In this document: in pieces, positions 17,251 through 25,135 of the stretch | Numbering within the stretch: the stretch's first letter is position 1 | Layout: the number at the start of each line of letters is the position of its first letter | Source of the DNA: Viridilinea sp964592425 | GTDB lineage: Bacteria > Chloroflexota > Chloroflexia > Chloroflexales > Chloroflexaceae | Direction of reading: 5' to 3' | Length of the DNA stretch: 64,000 nucleotides | Assembly (NCBI GenBank): GCA_964592425.1 | Contig: CAZQCG010000023.1 | Coordinates: 14,354 to 78,353, forward strand | The notes under the pieces: generated by a model | What the model saw: the letters and a program-made list of their open reading frames with translations, nothing else | Database searches by the model: none | What the model was told of the DNA's origin: nothing | Made by a program: the position numbers and the translations under genes

Positions 17251-18528
17251 TTAGCGGGCCGCCCGGCTACTTGGGCGCTTGCTGCGCAACTGGGTCGGTT
17301 CTTCCTCAGCCGCAGGGGTATCTTCCATCCGGGTAACCAGGCGATCCAACTCGGCGAGGGTATGGGAGAGGCCGGAGGGTGCCACATGTAATGAGCCGTC
17401 AGAGGCAAGCGCGGCGCGCAGGTTACGCGGATTATTACCGGCGCTCTGCAGATTCTTGAGATCCTGGTCGATGCGCAGGTTATTGATCTTGAGTCCGTGG
17501 CGAGCCATCAGTTCGCGGTAGTAGGGATAGTGTTCGTTGAGGTGGCGGGCAACCGACTCATAGCCGTGGCGAGCGATAGTCATGCGGGTCTGATAGCGCA
17601 TCGTACTATCGCTGAACATCACGTGATCCTGGCGATCAGGCTCAATCAGCACGATATCAACTTCGGGATGGCGTCGGCGCACCTGCTTGATGTGGTAGTG
17701 CAGACCAGCGTGAATGAAGGTACGGAAGACCTGATTGCCAATACTGGGCAGACCCTCATCGCTGATACCGTGCCCAGGGGCATGGCTACGATTATCGTAG
17801 GGCACGAGGGGGTTCACACAGATGATCAGCTCGGCCCCGGCCTCAATCGCCACATCAAGACTGGCAGTCCCGCGGATACCGCCGTCAATATAATCACGGT
17901 CACCGATCCGTACCGGGCGGTAGAAAAGCGGGATAGCCGCCGAAGCACAGACCGCCAGCGAGATCGGCACATCACACATGGGAGGGCGCCCGAAGACGGC
18001 ACGGTCGCCACTATCCAGCTCGGTAGCGACAATTGCCAGAGGATGCGGCAGCTCAGTGAAACGATTGCTGCGCCCCGGCCCCGAGAGCGCCGAGCGCAGG
18101 TAGCGCTCGAGCATACGGGTGTCGTAAAGGCCATTGGGCAGCGTGGAAGCCAGGGCCTCCATTACATCAAGCAGCGAGGCGGTGCCACCCTCGCTGAAGG
18201 CACGCTGCACCATACTAGCGAGCGCTCCCGGCATGCGTGAGAGGCGCTTGAAGAGGTCGGGCACATTCAGCTCGTAGAGGTGATGCGGTTCAAGCTGATC
18301 GATGCCAAGCATGGGGCTATCCAGCACCGAGAGGAGCGTGCGTGGCGAGATATTATTGGCAAGGCACGCCGAGATCAGGGCACCCGCACTGGTACCGACA
18401 TAGATGTCAAACTCATTGACCGAGATCTGATCAAAGAGTTGGTCGACTGCGCACATTGCGCCGATCTCATAGGCGGCACCAGCAACACCACCGCCTGCCA
18501 GCACGAGGGCTGTCTTGCTTCGCTGCAT
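17251..18528 (-). CDS. Patatin-like phospholipase family protein
   Basis: A 425-residue patatin-fold serine hydrolase: oxyanion loop AGGGVAGAAY (residues 11-20), nucleophile elbow GTSAG with Ser47, and the catalytic Asp in YIDGGIRGT (around residue 215). It has no signal peptide, so it acts in the cytoplasm or on granule or membrane lipid. The C-terminal 120 residues hold basic helices and an Arg/Ser-rich tail. The start ATG at 18528 is preceded by GATAGGG. It lies in line with phaR and the phasin, so it could act on PHA granules or their lipid shell; some patatin-like enzymes are granule-associated. That link rests on position only. Confidence 0.88.
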   Translation of the reverse strand: MQRSKTALVLAGGGVAGAAYEIGAMCAVDQLFDQISVNEFDIYVGTSAGALISACLANNISPRTLLSVLDSPMLGIDQLEPHHLYELNVPDLFKRLSRMPGALASMVQRAFSEGGTASLLDVMEALASTLPNGLYDTRMLERYLRSALSGPGRSNRFTELPHPLAIVATELDSGDRAVFGRPPMCDVPISLAVCASAAIPLFYRPVRIGDRDYIDGGIRGTASLDVAIEAGAELIICVNPLVPYDNRSHAPGHGISDEGLPSIGNQVFRTFIHAGLHYHIKQVRRRHPEVDIVLIEPDRQDHVMFSDSTMRYQTRMTIARHGYESVARHLNEHYPYYRELMARHGLKINNLRIDQDLKNLQSAGNNPRNLRAALASDGSLHVAPSGLSHTLAELDRLVTRMEDTPAAEEEPTQLRSKRPSSRAAR

Positions 18529-18637
18529 TGTTGCCCTATCTCTTCTCTCTGTATACGGATGCCGCTGTTCGGGTGCAGGACTGGAGCAAGTCAGTCCTTG
18601 TTGGCTTCGCCAGGCTCAGCCAACGCTTGCCGGTGGT

Positions 18638-19189
18638 TTAGTGATGGTTGTGATTGTTGTGCTCATACTCATTGAGCAGCTGCTCAACGATGGCGGAGAG
18701 TTGATCGACCTGCTGGTGCAGCCGGAAGACATCGCGGCGGCTGGGCACCTCGGCTACCTCAGGGTCAAGCCCTTCGATCTGCGGGCCAAAGTCGGTGCGG
18801 GTGAGCAACTGACGCCAGTGTTGGCTATCTTCTGCCGTCAGCAAACCATTGGCAACAAGAAAGTCGATCCGACGGTCGATCTCGCTGGCAATCACCTCGG
18901 ATCCGGCCAGCGTCGAGGCGAGGGTGCGCCGCAGGTTACTGATCGTGTCGCCACCGATCTGGATCAAGCCGGTGAGCAGCTGGGTCGGCAATTGCGGGCC
19001 GCTGCGCCCGCGGGCGTGCAGGACGACCTGGGCCAGAATGCCCGATGTAATGTCGTCGCCGGTCTCGTTGTCGAGAATCTGTACCGCTTCGCCGTCCTGC
19101 ACCAGCCGAGCAATCCCTTCCAGGGTGATGTACTGCTTCTGGTTGGTGTGGTAGAGCTTACGGTTGGCGTATTTCTTGATCAGATGCAT
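18638..19189 (-). CDS. phaR: PHA accumulation regulator PhaR
   Basis: A 183-residue protein opening MHLIKKYANRKLYHTNQKQY, the signature of the PHB accumulation regulator DNA-binding domain. PhaR represses the phasin gene and its own gene and is titrated away by growing PHA granules. The middle region (QLPTQLLTGLIQIGG) matches the family's second conserved block; the C-terminus is a coiled coil ending in an Asn/His tail. The -10 hexamer lies 32 bp before the ATG and overlaps a motif shared with the phasin promoter. Its presence with a phasin implies PHA storage, though no synthase gene is in the window. Confidence 0.92.
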   Translation of the reverse strand: MHLIKKYANRKLYHTNQKQYITLEGIARLVQDGEAVQILDNETGDDITSGILAQVVLHARGRSGPQLPTQLLTGLIQIGGDTISNLRRTLASTLAGSEVIASEIDRRIDFLVANGLLTAEDSQHWRQLLTRTDFGPQIEGLDPEVAEVPSRRDVFRLHQQVDQLSAIVEQLLNEYEHNNHNHH

Positions 19190-19220
19190 AGGCGCTGGAT
19201 CTTAAATGGTGCGGTAGCCT

Positions 19221-19239
19221 ATTATAACACGCCGTGTCA
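19221..19239 (-). promoter_or_regulatory. phaR promoter -10 and candidate PhaR box
   Basis: Read on the - strand this is TGACACGGCGTGTTATAAT, with a perfect -10 TATAAT at 19226-19221. The same motif, differing at two bases before the -10, lies over the -10 of the phasin promoter. PhaR autoregulation is known in other bacteria, so this is a candidate operator. I see no good -35. Confidence 0.6.
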
Positions 19240-19561
19240 GAAATAGGATTCGCGCAAGGAGGAAATTCAATGGAATTCTGCGCCTCTGCGATCAAAGCAG
19301 GCTGAAAGCGCGGGCAACCTGCCAACCTCCGAGCCGTGCGAGCAGGGAGTCCGCGTTGCCGGAAGCGTTGCATCCATGATAATGGGCAGGGCTGATCATG
19401 AGGAAGGCCAGGGGAAGGCCAGAAAATCAACTGCGCCGAGGCGGGTGAACCCCGTCCCGGCGCATGGTCGCCGCAGCTATGCTCATTCGCTGTGGGTGGT
19501 CACGATGGGCGTTTGCCACACCTACCGCAACCGCTCAACGAAGGCAACTCAGGCGTGATTC
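19240..19561. other. Gap between phaR and phasin; no gene seen
   Basis: These 322 bases hold no supportable gene. An AAGGAGGA at 19256-19263 precedes an 11-codon frame at 19270 on the + strand, too short to call. The region may contain the phasin terminator, but no strong hairpin with a T-tract is evident. Confidence 0.5.
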
Positions 19562-20035
19562 TCAACCCTGGGCATCGCCGGTCTTGACAGCGCGCGGCTT
19601 GGGCGTACCGTCGCCAGAGCGCCGCAGTTCCTCAACCCGAGCGGCCAACTGGGCGATCTTGGCACTCAGTTCATCGATGTCACGCTTCGACGGGATGTTC
19701 ATGCGGTTGAGCACCTGCTCGAGGCCCGTCTCCATCTGGTTGGTAATGTTGTTGACGCTGGCCTCGACCTGCGGAGCCTGCGGAACCTGGACGTGGCGGA
19801 TCTTCGAGACCGTCTCGTCAATCAGGTGCTGGGCATCCTTCTGGGCCAACTCACCCCGCTCAACCAGGCGGTTGAGGAACTGCTCGGCCTCGTCACGGGT
19901 GAGCGCAAAGGCCCCGAAGCCCGCCAGCATCAGGCGGCGGATGACGTCAAACAGCGGAGCCGCCGGGCCTGTGGGCTCAACAGCCGGCTCGTCCACCTGA
20001 CGAACGCTGACTTCGATCTCTTCTGGTGCAGTCAT
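19562..20035 (-). CDS. Phasin family PHA granule-associated protein
   Basis: A 157-residue protein with the phasin signature: a helical segment (FDVIRRLMLAGFGAFALTRDEAEQFLNRLVERGEL) followed by Lys/Asp-rich helices and a C-terminal piece (LNRMNIPSKRDIDELSAKIAQL) typical of PhaF/PhaI-type proteins. Phasins coat PHA granules and control their number and size. I place the start at the ATG at 20035, 8 bp after GGAGG; an in-frame ATG two codons earlier sits directly on the ribosome site and is less likely. It has its own strong promoter 150 bp upstream with a palindrome downstream of the -10, fitting control by PhaR. Confidence 0.88.
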   Translation of the reverse strand: MTAPEEIEVSVRQVDEPAVEPTGPAAPLFDVIRRLMLAGFGAFALTRDEAEQFLNRLVERGELAQKDAQHLIDETVSKIRHVQVPQAPQVEASVNNITNQMETGLEQVLNRMNIPSKRDIDELSAKIAQLAARVEELRRSGDGTPKPRAVKTGDAQG

Positions 20036-20165
20036 GGTCATCTCCTCCAATTGTACGCTTCTCGGCCACATACGGTGGCCATAATTAGGTGTTGGACTGG
20101 TTGGTACTGCGAGCCCTGGTTACTTCAGTGGGGCTACACCCCGCTGGCTCTCCCTGTATCAACCG

Positions 20166-20180
20166 TAACGCAGTGCGTTA
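20166..20180. promoter_or_regulatory. Perfect palindrome downstream of phasin promoter
   Basis: TAACGCA-G-TGCGTTA is a perfect 7-1-7 palindrome, 8 bp downstream of the phasin -10 on the - strand, where a repressor would block transcription. It contains the GCA/TGC elements reported for PhaR sites in other bacteria. The regulator is inferred. Confidence 0.55.
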
Positions 20181-20187
20181 TGAAATG

Positions 20188-20216
20188 AGTATAACACGCT
20201 GCGTCATGCATGTCAA
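20188..20216 (-). promoter_or_regulatory. Consensus sigma-70 promoter of the phasin gene
   Basis: On the - strand, TTGACA (20216-20211), a 17-bp spacer, then TATACT (20193-20188): a near-perfect vegetative promoter. The spacer end and -10 carry the motif TGACGCAGCGTGTTATACT, almost the same as at phaR. It lies just after, and slightly inside, the end of the helicase gene. Confidence 0.8.
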
Positions 20217-22771
20217 GGGGTAGGTATGACCGGCTGTAGCGGGGCGATGGCGGCCAGTAGTTTGACCAGGCCTCGGCTACGGAATTCGACGGTGACGAAC
20301 CACTCTTCGCTGCGCCCGCTCTTGCCGAGGGTGACGGCCACGACGACGCCGCGGCCAAACTGGGCGTGCTCGACCGACTCGCCGACGCGGTAGGGCGGCG
20401 GGGGTGGTGGACTCGCACCGCGCCGCCGCTTGCTGGCCGATCCACTGTTGCTGGCGGCGGCAGGGGCCGTTTGCGGTGGACAGAGACGCTCAAGGTCGGG
20501 GAAGGCTGGCGTGCTCAGGGCCTGAGCGGCGGGGGCCAGACCCTGCCAGAGCTGAATATCCGCCTCGCTTACTGCGAGCCGTTGCAAGCCCTCACGTTTG
20601 CGCAACGCCTCCACCAGGGCCAACAGGCGCCCGCCAATACGCTGGCGCTGCGCCTCAGGGGCAGCCCACCATGTGCTGAAGAAGCGCTCCTGGCCGTAAA
20701 GCCGGGGGAAGGTCAACACCAGCAGGGCCTCGGCGGCTGTCCAGGTTGCCGGGTCGCCCGTCAGCAGGCGCTGGAGATCGCTGGCCCGGGTCAGGGTGGT
20801 TTCGACCCCGGCGGCGCTCAGGAAGGGCGAGAGCGGCGGCTCGCCGCTGGTGGCGTAGAGGTAGAGCTCTTGCCTGGCGCGAGTGATTGCGACGTAAAGC
20901 AAGCGACGTTCCTCTTCAGGGTCGGCACTGCCACCAACAGGAATGGTGCCTGCATTGCAGTTTGGAATGAATACCGCCGGCCATTCCAGCCCTTTGGCCC
21001 GGTGAATGGTGCGGATATCAACCGCGTCGGGGGCGTCGGGGGCCAGGACGGCCCGCTGCGCCTCCAGTTCGGCCAGGTGGGTACGCAACTGGGCCAGACT
21101 GCCCTTGCCGCGGCTGTACTCAATAAAGGCCGCAACGTTGGCGGCATAGCCGACCCCGGTCTCGGCAAACCCGCTGTTGCGGATGAGGAAATCCTGGTAG
21201 CCCAGCCGCCAGTCCAGCTCAACCAGCAGGGCCGCCGCCGAAACTTGCGCCTGAGCCTCGGCCAGCCAGAGCAGCAGGCCAGCAAGATCGTGGAGCGTAT
21301 GACTGAGCCGTTCGGGCACTTTGTCGCTCAACTCAAGCAGGAGCTCACTGAGTGGTTGGCCGCGCTGCAGCACAGCGCTGGTTGTCTCGTGCAAGAACTG
21401 GCGGGTGAGATAGCGCTTCGGGCGATTATAGAGGCTGCGCCAGCAGGCGGCAAACTGTTCGCCCGCAACACCCGCCAGGGGCTGGCCTGCGCGCAGCATG
21501 GCGTCATAGTCAGCCAGATCGAGATAACGCAGCAGATCGACGATCTCACGGCGGCGGAAGAAGGGCTCTTCGCCGGCAATGCGATAGGCGATCCCGGCGG
21601 CAATCAGGGCCTGCTCGATTGGCGGTGTCTGGGCAGTCAGGCGCACCAGAATGGCGCTCTCGGCACCGCGCAAGCCGGTGGCCAGCACTGCCCGCAGATC
21701 CTCAACCAGGCTGCGACTGAGCGCAGCCTGATCGGAGGCCTGGCGGAGAAGGGTGCGGCCAGCGAAGCCGCGGGTCGCCACGAGGGTCTTGGGGTGCCGT
21801 CCGCTATTCTGGGCGATCACCCGGTTAGCCAGCACAACCTGGGCTCCCTGGCAGCGAAAATTGTCGGTCATCGCGTAGGTCGTCGCCTGGTAGCGCTGCC
21901 CGAAGTTGCGGAAGAAGGCCATACTGGCCCCACGAAAGCCGTAGATCGTCTGATCGTCGTCGCCGATGGCCATGTAGTTGCGATGCTGCTGCACCAGCAG
22001 GTCGAGCAACTCGGCCTGGGCCAGGTTGACATCCTGGAATTCGTCAACGATCACGGCATCATAGCTGCGCTGCCAGAAGGCCAGCAGCTCAGGGTGGCGC
22101 ACCAGCGCCTCCCAGCCCAGCAGCAGCATATCGTCAAAGGTGAGCCAGCCGCGCTCGTGGCGCACTTCTTCGTGCAGCCGGTAGAGATCGAGGTACCAGG
22201 GCAGGTTAGGTGGCGCGACAGCCTGCCCGGCGAGGGTCAGAGCGGCCTGGGGCAGGCGGGTCGCGGCAAGATCGGCATAACGCAGGTTGCCCTTGCAGGC
22301 ACCGATATAGCTGAGCAGATCCTGCTCATCGAGGGCCTCGATCTCGCCAGGGGCGACCAGATTACGCTGGCGAGCCAGGTCACGGGCGGCCCAGAGCAAC
22401 TGGCGCTCTTCACCGTTGACCTTGAGCGCATCGCGGGCCAGGCGCGGCAACTGGCCATGCTCGGCGGCGTGGCGCACAATTTTGTAGCCCAGGGCATGCA
22501 GGGTATGGCGGGCCACCTGGCGGCAGGGGGGCCAGGCCGCCAGGGCGCGCCCAAGATCATCAACGGCAGCTTTGTTAAAGGAGCTGACAAGGATCTTCTG
22601 GGCCGCAAAGACTCGCTCGCGTACCAGGCGCTCGACCCGATGCACCATGGCCGTTGTTTTGCCCGCCCCGGCGACAGCATAGACCAGGGCCGGGCCGTGG
22701 TTATGGGCGACGATCTGCTGCTGCTGATCGGTCAGGGCGACCGTCGCACGGGGATCAGGCCTGCTAGTCAT
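20213..22771 (-). CDS. UvrD/PcrA-family superfamily 1A DNA helicase
   Basis: An 852-residue ATP-dependent 3'-5' helicase. Motifs in order: Q-type motif LTDQQQQIV, Walker A AVAGAGKTTAM, Walker B/II VIVDEFQDVN, motif III IGDDDQTIYGFRGAS, motif V TIHRAKGLEWPAVFI and motif VI YVAITRARQELYLY. A C-terminal Tudor-like segment (YRVGESVEHAQFGRGVVVAV) like that of PcrA/UvrD follows a Ser/Pro linker. Length exceeds typical UvrD by about 100 residues, and the middle is divergent, so I give no gene symbol. The start codon overlaps the upstream ATC-hydrolase-like stop by 8 bp, so the pair is co-translated. Role: DNA repair or replication restart. Confidence 0.92.
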   Translation of the reverse strand: MTSRPDPRATVALTDQQQQIVAHNHGPALVYAVAGAGKTTAMVHRVERLVRERVFAAQKILVSSFNKAAVDDLGRALAAWPPCRQVARHTLHALGYKIVRHAAEHGQLPRLARDALKVNGEERQLLWAARDLARQRNLVAPGEIEALDEQDLLSYIGACKGNLRYADLAATRLPQAALTLAGQAVAPPNLPWYLDLYRLHEEVRHERGWLTFDDMLLLGWEALVRHPELLAFWQRSYDAVIVDEFQDVNLAQAELLDLLVQQHRNYMAIGDDDQTIYGFRGASMAFFRNFGQRYQATTYAMTDNFRCQGAQVVLANRVIAQNSGRHPKTLVATRGFAGRTLLRQASDQAALSRSLVEDLRAVLATGLRGAESAILVRLTAQTPPIEQALIAAGIAYRIAGEEPFFRRREIVDLLRYLDLADYDAMLRAGQPLAGVAGEQFAACWRSLYNRPKRYLTRQFLHETTSAVLQRGQPLSELLLELSDKVPERLSHTLHDLAGLLLWLAEAQAQVSAAALLVELDWRLGYQDFLIRNSGFAETGVGYAANVAAFIEYSRGKGSLAQLRTHLAELEAQRAVLAPDAPDAVDIRTIHRAKGLEWPAVFIPNCNAGTIPVGGSADPEEERRLLYVAITRARQELYLYATSGEPPLSPFLSAAGVETTLTRASDLQRLLTGDPATWTAAEALLVLTFPRLYGQERFFSTWWAAPEAQRQRIGGRLLALVEALRKREGLQRLAVSEADIQLWQGLAPAAQALSTPAFPDLERLCPPQTAPAAASNSGSASKRRRGASPPPPPPYRVGESVEHAQFGRGVVVAVTLGKSGRSEEWFVTVEFRSRGLVKLLAAIAPLQPVIPTP

Positions 22772-23321
22772 GGCAATCAGTGTCGGTATCAGATGTGGTA
22801 GCTAGCGATGACGGGCGGCGCAGGCGGTAACGGAAATCGCAGTGACTGGCACCCTGCATAATCGTCTGGGTGCGGGTCAACTCGACCGCCGGATTGAAGC
22901 CCGCGATCAGCGCCTCGTCACGGTTGCACGAGAGCACAACACCAAGTTCGGCCATGCCCAGCGCACGGTAGAGTTCGGCGTAACGGCAGCGGGTGACATT
23001 AAAGCCAAAGTGCTCAGCATCACGCTCAACCAGCTCCATCCGCATGGCATCGTCCTGCATCCAGGCAGCCAGGCTCTGCTCGAAATCGGCCAGTTGATTG
23101 TCGCCAAGCTCAACCGCCAGGCGGGCCCCCTGCTCATGGGCAATCCGCACGATCGTCGCACGGGCCACCTGCAGCACCTCTTCGCGCCCAAAGGCCGCCC
23201 CCAGCGCATCGAGCAACGGCCCGACGATGCGCGCCTCGATCTCGCGCCGACGTAGCACGCCGATCGCGTTGCCGGTATCGGGCGGCACCGCAGCCCCCTG
23301 CCCCTCTGCCTGTTCACGCAT
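22764..23321 (-). CDS. L-2-amino-thiazoline-4-carboxylate hydrolase-like protein
   Basis: A 185-residue protein whose C-terminal half matches the ATC hydrolase family: VTRCRYAELYRALGMAEL, VVLSCNRDEALIAGFNP and LTRTQTIMQGASHCDFRY. The characterised enzyme opens a thiazoline ring in cysteine synthesis from ATC, but most members in this family are of unknown substrate. Conserved Cys residues in CRYAE, SCNRD and HCDF may form the active site. I chose the ATG at 23321, behind AGGGGAG; an ATG at 23363 is also in frame. Expression is tied to the helicase by the 8-bp overlap, an odd pairing functionally. Confidence 0.8.
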   Translation of the reverse strand: MREQAEGQGAAVPPDTGNAIGVLRRREIEARIVGPLLDALGAAFGREEVLQVARATIVRIAHEQGARLAVELGDNQLADFEQSLAAWMQDDAMRMELVERDAEHFGFNVTRCRYAELYRALGMAELGVVLSCNRDEALIAGFNPAVELTRTQTIMQGASHCDFRYRLRRPSSLATTSDTDTDCHD

Positions 23322-23363
23322 AGACGCTTGCTCCCCTATCGATGGCACACGCGGCTTAATCAT

Positions 23364-23378
23364 ACCATTATTAATGGT
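23364..23378. promoter_or_regulatory. AT-rich palindrome upstream of the ATC-hydrolase-like gene
   Basis: ACCATTA-T-TAATGGT is a perfect 7-1-7 palindrome 42 bp before the chosen start, in an otherwise GC-rich gap. It is a plausible repressor site for the hydrolase-helicase pair. Confidence 0.4.
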
Positions 23379-23428
23379 GTTGGGGACGAGACACGGTGGG
23401 GGACATGAGTGGGGTAGGGGCGCGGTAG

Positions 23429-23455
23429 GGGCGCAGCAGCGAACGCTGCTGCGTA
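23429..23455. repeat. Member of the GCGCAGCAGC hairpin family
   Basis: CGCAGCAGCG-AA-CGCTGCTGCG is a perfect stem in the gap between divergent genes. It shares the arm sequence with the hairpins at 17160 and 57319. A divergent position makes a terminator role unlikely here, so an interspersed repeat fits better. Confidence 0.5.
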
Positions 23456-23465
23456 CCGGGGTCAT

Positions 23466-23554
23466 TGCATCCCGCCGGGGGGGGTGCATCCCGCCGGGGA
23501 TCGCCCGCCGCCCACGGCGGCGTTGCATCCCGCCGGGGATCGCCCGCCGCCCAC
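23466..23554. repeat. GC-rich direct repeats upstream of the DAO-family gene
   Basis: A 31-bp unit occurs at 23485-23515 and 23524-23554 without visible change, and its first 15 bases also at 23466-23480. Common core: GCATCCCGCCGGGG. The flanking 332-bp gap (23322-23653) holds no gene that I can support. Confidence 0.7.
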
Positions 23555-23653
23555 CGCCCGCTCATCACCCTCGCCCCAGCCAGTTGCGCATCCCGATCCT
23601 ATGCGCTACACTGGCCCACGCTGGGATGAGGCAAATTTGAGAAGGATCGTCAT

Positions 23654-24811
23654 ATGGCCGGCACGGCAGAGGTTGTGATCATTGGCGCGGGGGTAATTGG
23701 CTCGAGTATTGCGTACCACCTGGCCCTGCGTGGCTGTACAGACGTACTCATCCTTGAGAAGGAGGCGACGGAGATTAGTGGGAGCACGGCCCGTTCGGCG
23801 GCAGGCGTGCGCCACCAGTTTTCCAGCCCGACTAATATTTTGCTCTCGCGCCACAGCATTGCGCACCTGCGCGCCTTCGACGAGGAGGTTGGCGGCCACG
23901 CGGAGCTGCACCTGGTCGGCTATCTCTTCCTGGTCAATGATGCGGCGACCTGGGCGCAGTATCGCCAGAATGTGGCCCTCCAGCGCGAATTGGGCGTGCG
24001 GGTCGATCTGCTGACCCCGGAGGAGGCGGCGCGTTTTGTGCCGCAGCTGCGCTGTGATGATCTGATCGGGGCGACCTTTGGCCACGATGATGGCTATTGC
24101 GACCCCTATGGGATCGCGCTAGGCTACCTGCGGGCGGCCCAGGCGCGCGGAGTGCGTCTGCAACGGGCGACCGCCGTGACTGGTATCGACATCCATGGCG
24201 GGCGCGTGGTCGGGGTGCAAACTAGCGCCGGCCCCATCGCCTGCACGACGGTGATCAATGCGGCCGGGCCGTGGGCTGGCGCAGTTGGGGCAATGGCTGG
24301 CCTGCACATCCCCGTGCAACCCTACCGCCGCAACATCTATATGACCACGCCCTTCCCACAGATTCCCGGCCCCATCCCGCTGACCGTCGATGTGGCCAGT
24401 GGCTTCTATATGCGCCACGAGGGCACAAGCATCCTGATGGGACGCTCGAACGCTGCCGAGCCAAGCAGCTTCAACCAGACGGTCGATTGGCCCTGGCTCG
24501 ATCAGGTACTTGAGGCCGGGCTGAACCGCTTCCCGATCCTGGAGGCAGCCGGCCTGGCCGAGAGTCAGTGCTGGGCCGGGCTCTATGAGATCACCCCCGA
24601 CCACAACCCCATCCTTGGCAAACACCCCGATCTACCCGGCTACGTCGATGCCAGTGGCTTCAGTGGCCATGGCATTATGCATGCCCCCGCCACTGGCCTC
24701 TTGATCGCCGAGGAGATCGTCGATGGACGCGCCCACAGCATCCCCCTTGACGAACTGCGCATCAGCCGCTTCAGCGGGGGAGCCGGGCGATCAGAGCAGA
24801 ATGTGATCTGA
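23654..24811 (+). CDS. FAD-dependent oxidoreductase, DAO (sarcosine/glycine oxidase-like) family
   Basis: A 385-residue flavoprotein with an N-terminal Rossmann motif (VVIIGAGVIGSSIAYHLALRG), ELEKEATEISGSTARSAAG-like FAD pyrophosphate region, and the C-terminal FAD loop (YVDASGFSGHGIMHAPATG). This is the layout of the sarcosine oxidase beta/glycine oxidase/dimethylglycine dehydrogenase group, which oxidise secondary amines or amino acids. GARRSAAGVRHQ-type sequence after the first helix fits sarcosine oxidase-like enzymes, but no substrate can be fixed. The ATG at 23654 follows GAGAAGGA. It stands alone. Confidence 0.87.
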   Translation: MAGTAEVVIIGAGVIGSSIAYHLALRGCTDVLILEKEATEISGSTARSAAGVRHQFSSPTNILLSRHSIAHLRAFDEEVGGHAELHLVGYLFLVNDAATWAQYRQNVALQRELGVRVDLLTPEEAARFVPQLRCDDLIGATFGHDDGYCDPYGIALGYLRAAQARGVRLQRATAVTGIDIHGGRVVGVQTSAGPIACTTVINAAGPWAGAVGAMAGLHIPVQPYRRNIYMTTPFPQIPGPIPLTVDVASGFYMRHEGTSILMGRSNAAEPSSFNQTVDWPWLDQVLEAGLNRFPILEAAGLAESQCWAGLYEITPDHNPILGKHPDLPGYVDASGFSGHGIMHAPATGLLIAEEIVDGRAHSIPLDELRISRFSGGAGRSEQNVI

Positions 24812-25135
24812 GCCCTAGGGCGCTGAACCCTACACCTCCGGCGAGCGATCGTCGGGCGCGGGAACCAGATCCAGGTCAATCGCCCGGCGCAGCCTTGCGC
24901 ATCAGCAGGGTCATAAACGTCGCGAGGGCTGCCTGCCCCGCGGCCTTGCCGTAGGACTTCTGAAAGCTGCGCTAGCTGTTGCGCTCAATTATGAAGGTGT
25001 TGCGCTGCGATATTCGCGTATTCGTGGCCCGAATCCGTGACGCCATGCGGGCTATCAGAAGACCTTGTTTACAGCCTACGCATGCTTCGTGGTAAGATAG
25101 CAGCGGTTTTCCAGCGCTTGAGACAGGGTGGTGTT
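24812..25135. other. Gap before fabI with a possible decayed gene end
   Basis: No intact gene lies in these 324 bases. On the - strand, 24972-24876 reads as about 31 codons (SFQKSYGKAAGQAALATFM and on to a stop) with protein-like composition but no start, suggesting a remnant. A possible promoter for fabI, TTACAG (25069) - 18 bp - TAAGAT (25093), sits at the right end. Confidence 0.35.

Noticed and set aside
19256..19305. Strong AAGGAGGA followed by an 11-codon frame (MEFCASAIKAG)
   Set aside because: Too short to support as a gene without conservation data; could be chance.
20366..22801. 811-codon + strand frame opposite the helicase
   Set aside because: The - strand has all seven helicase motifs; the + frame has none of any family.
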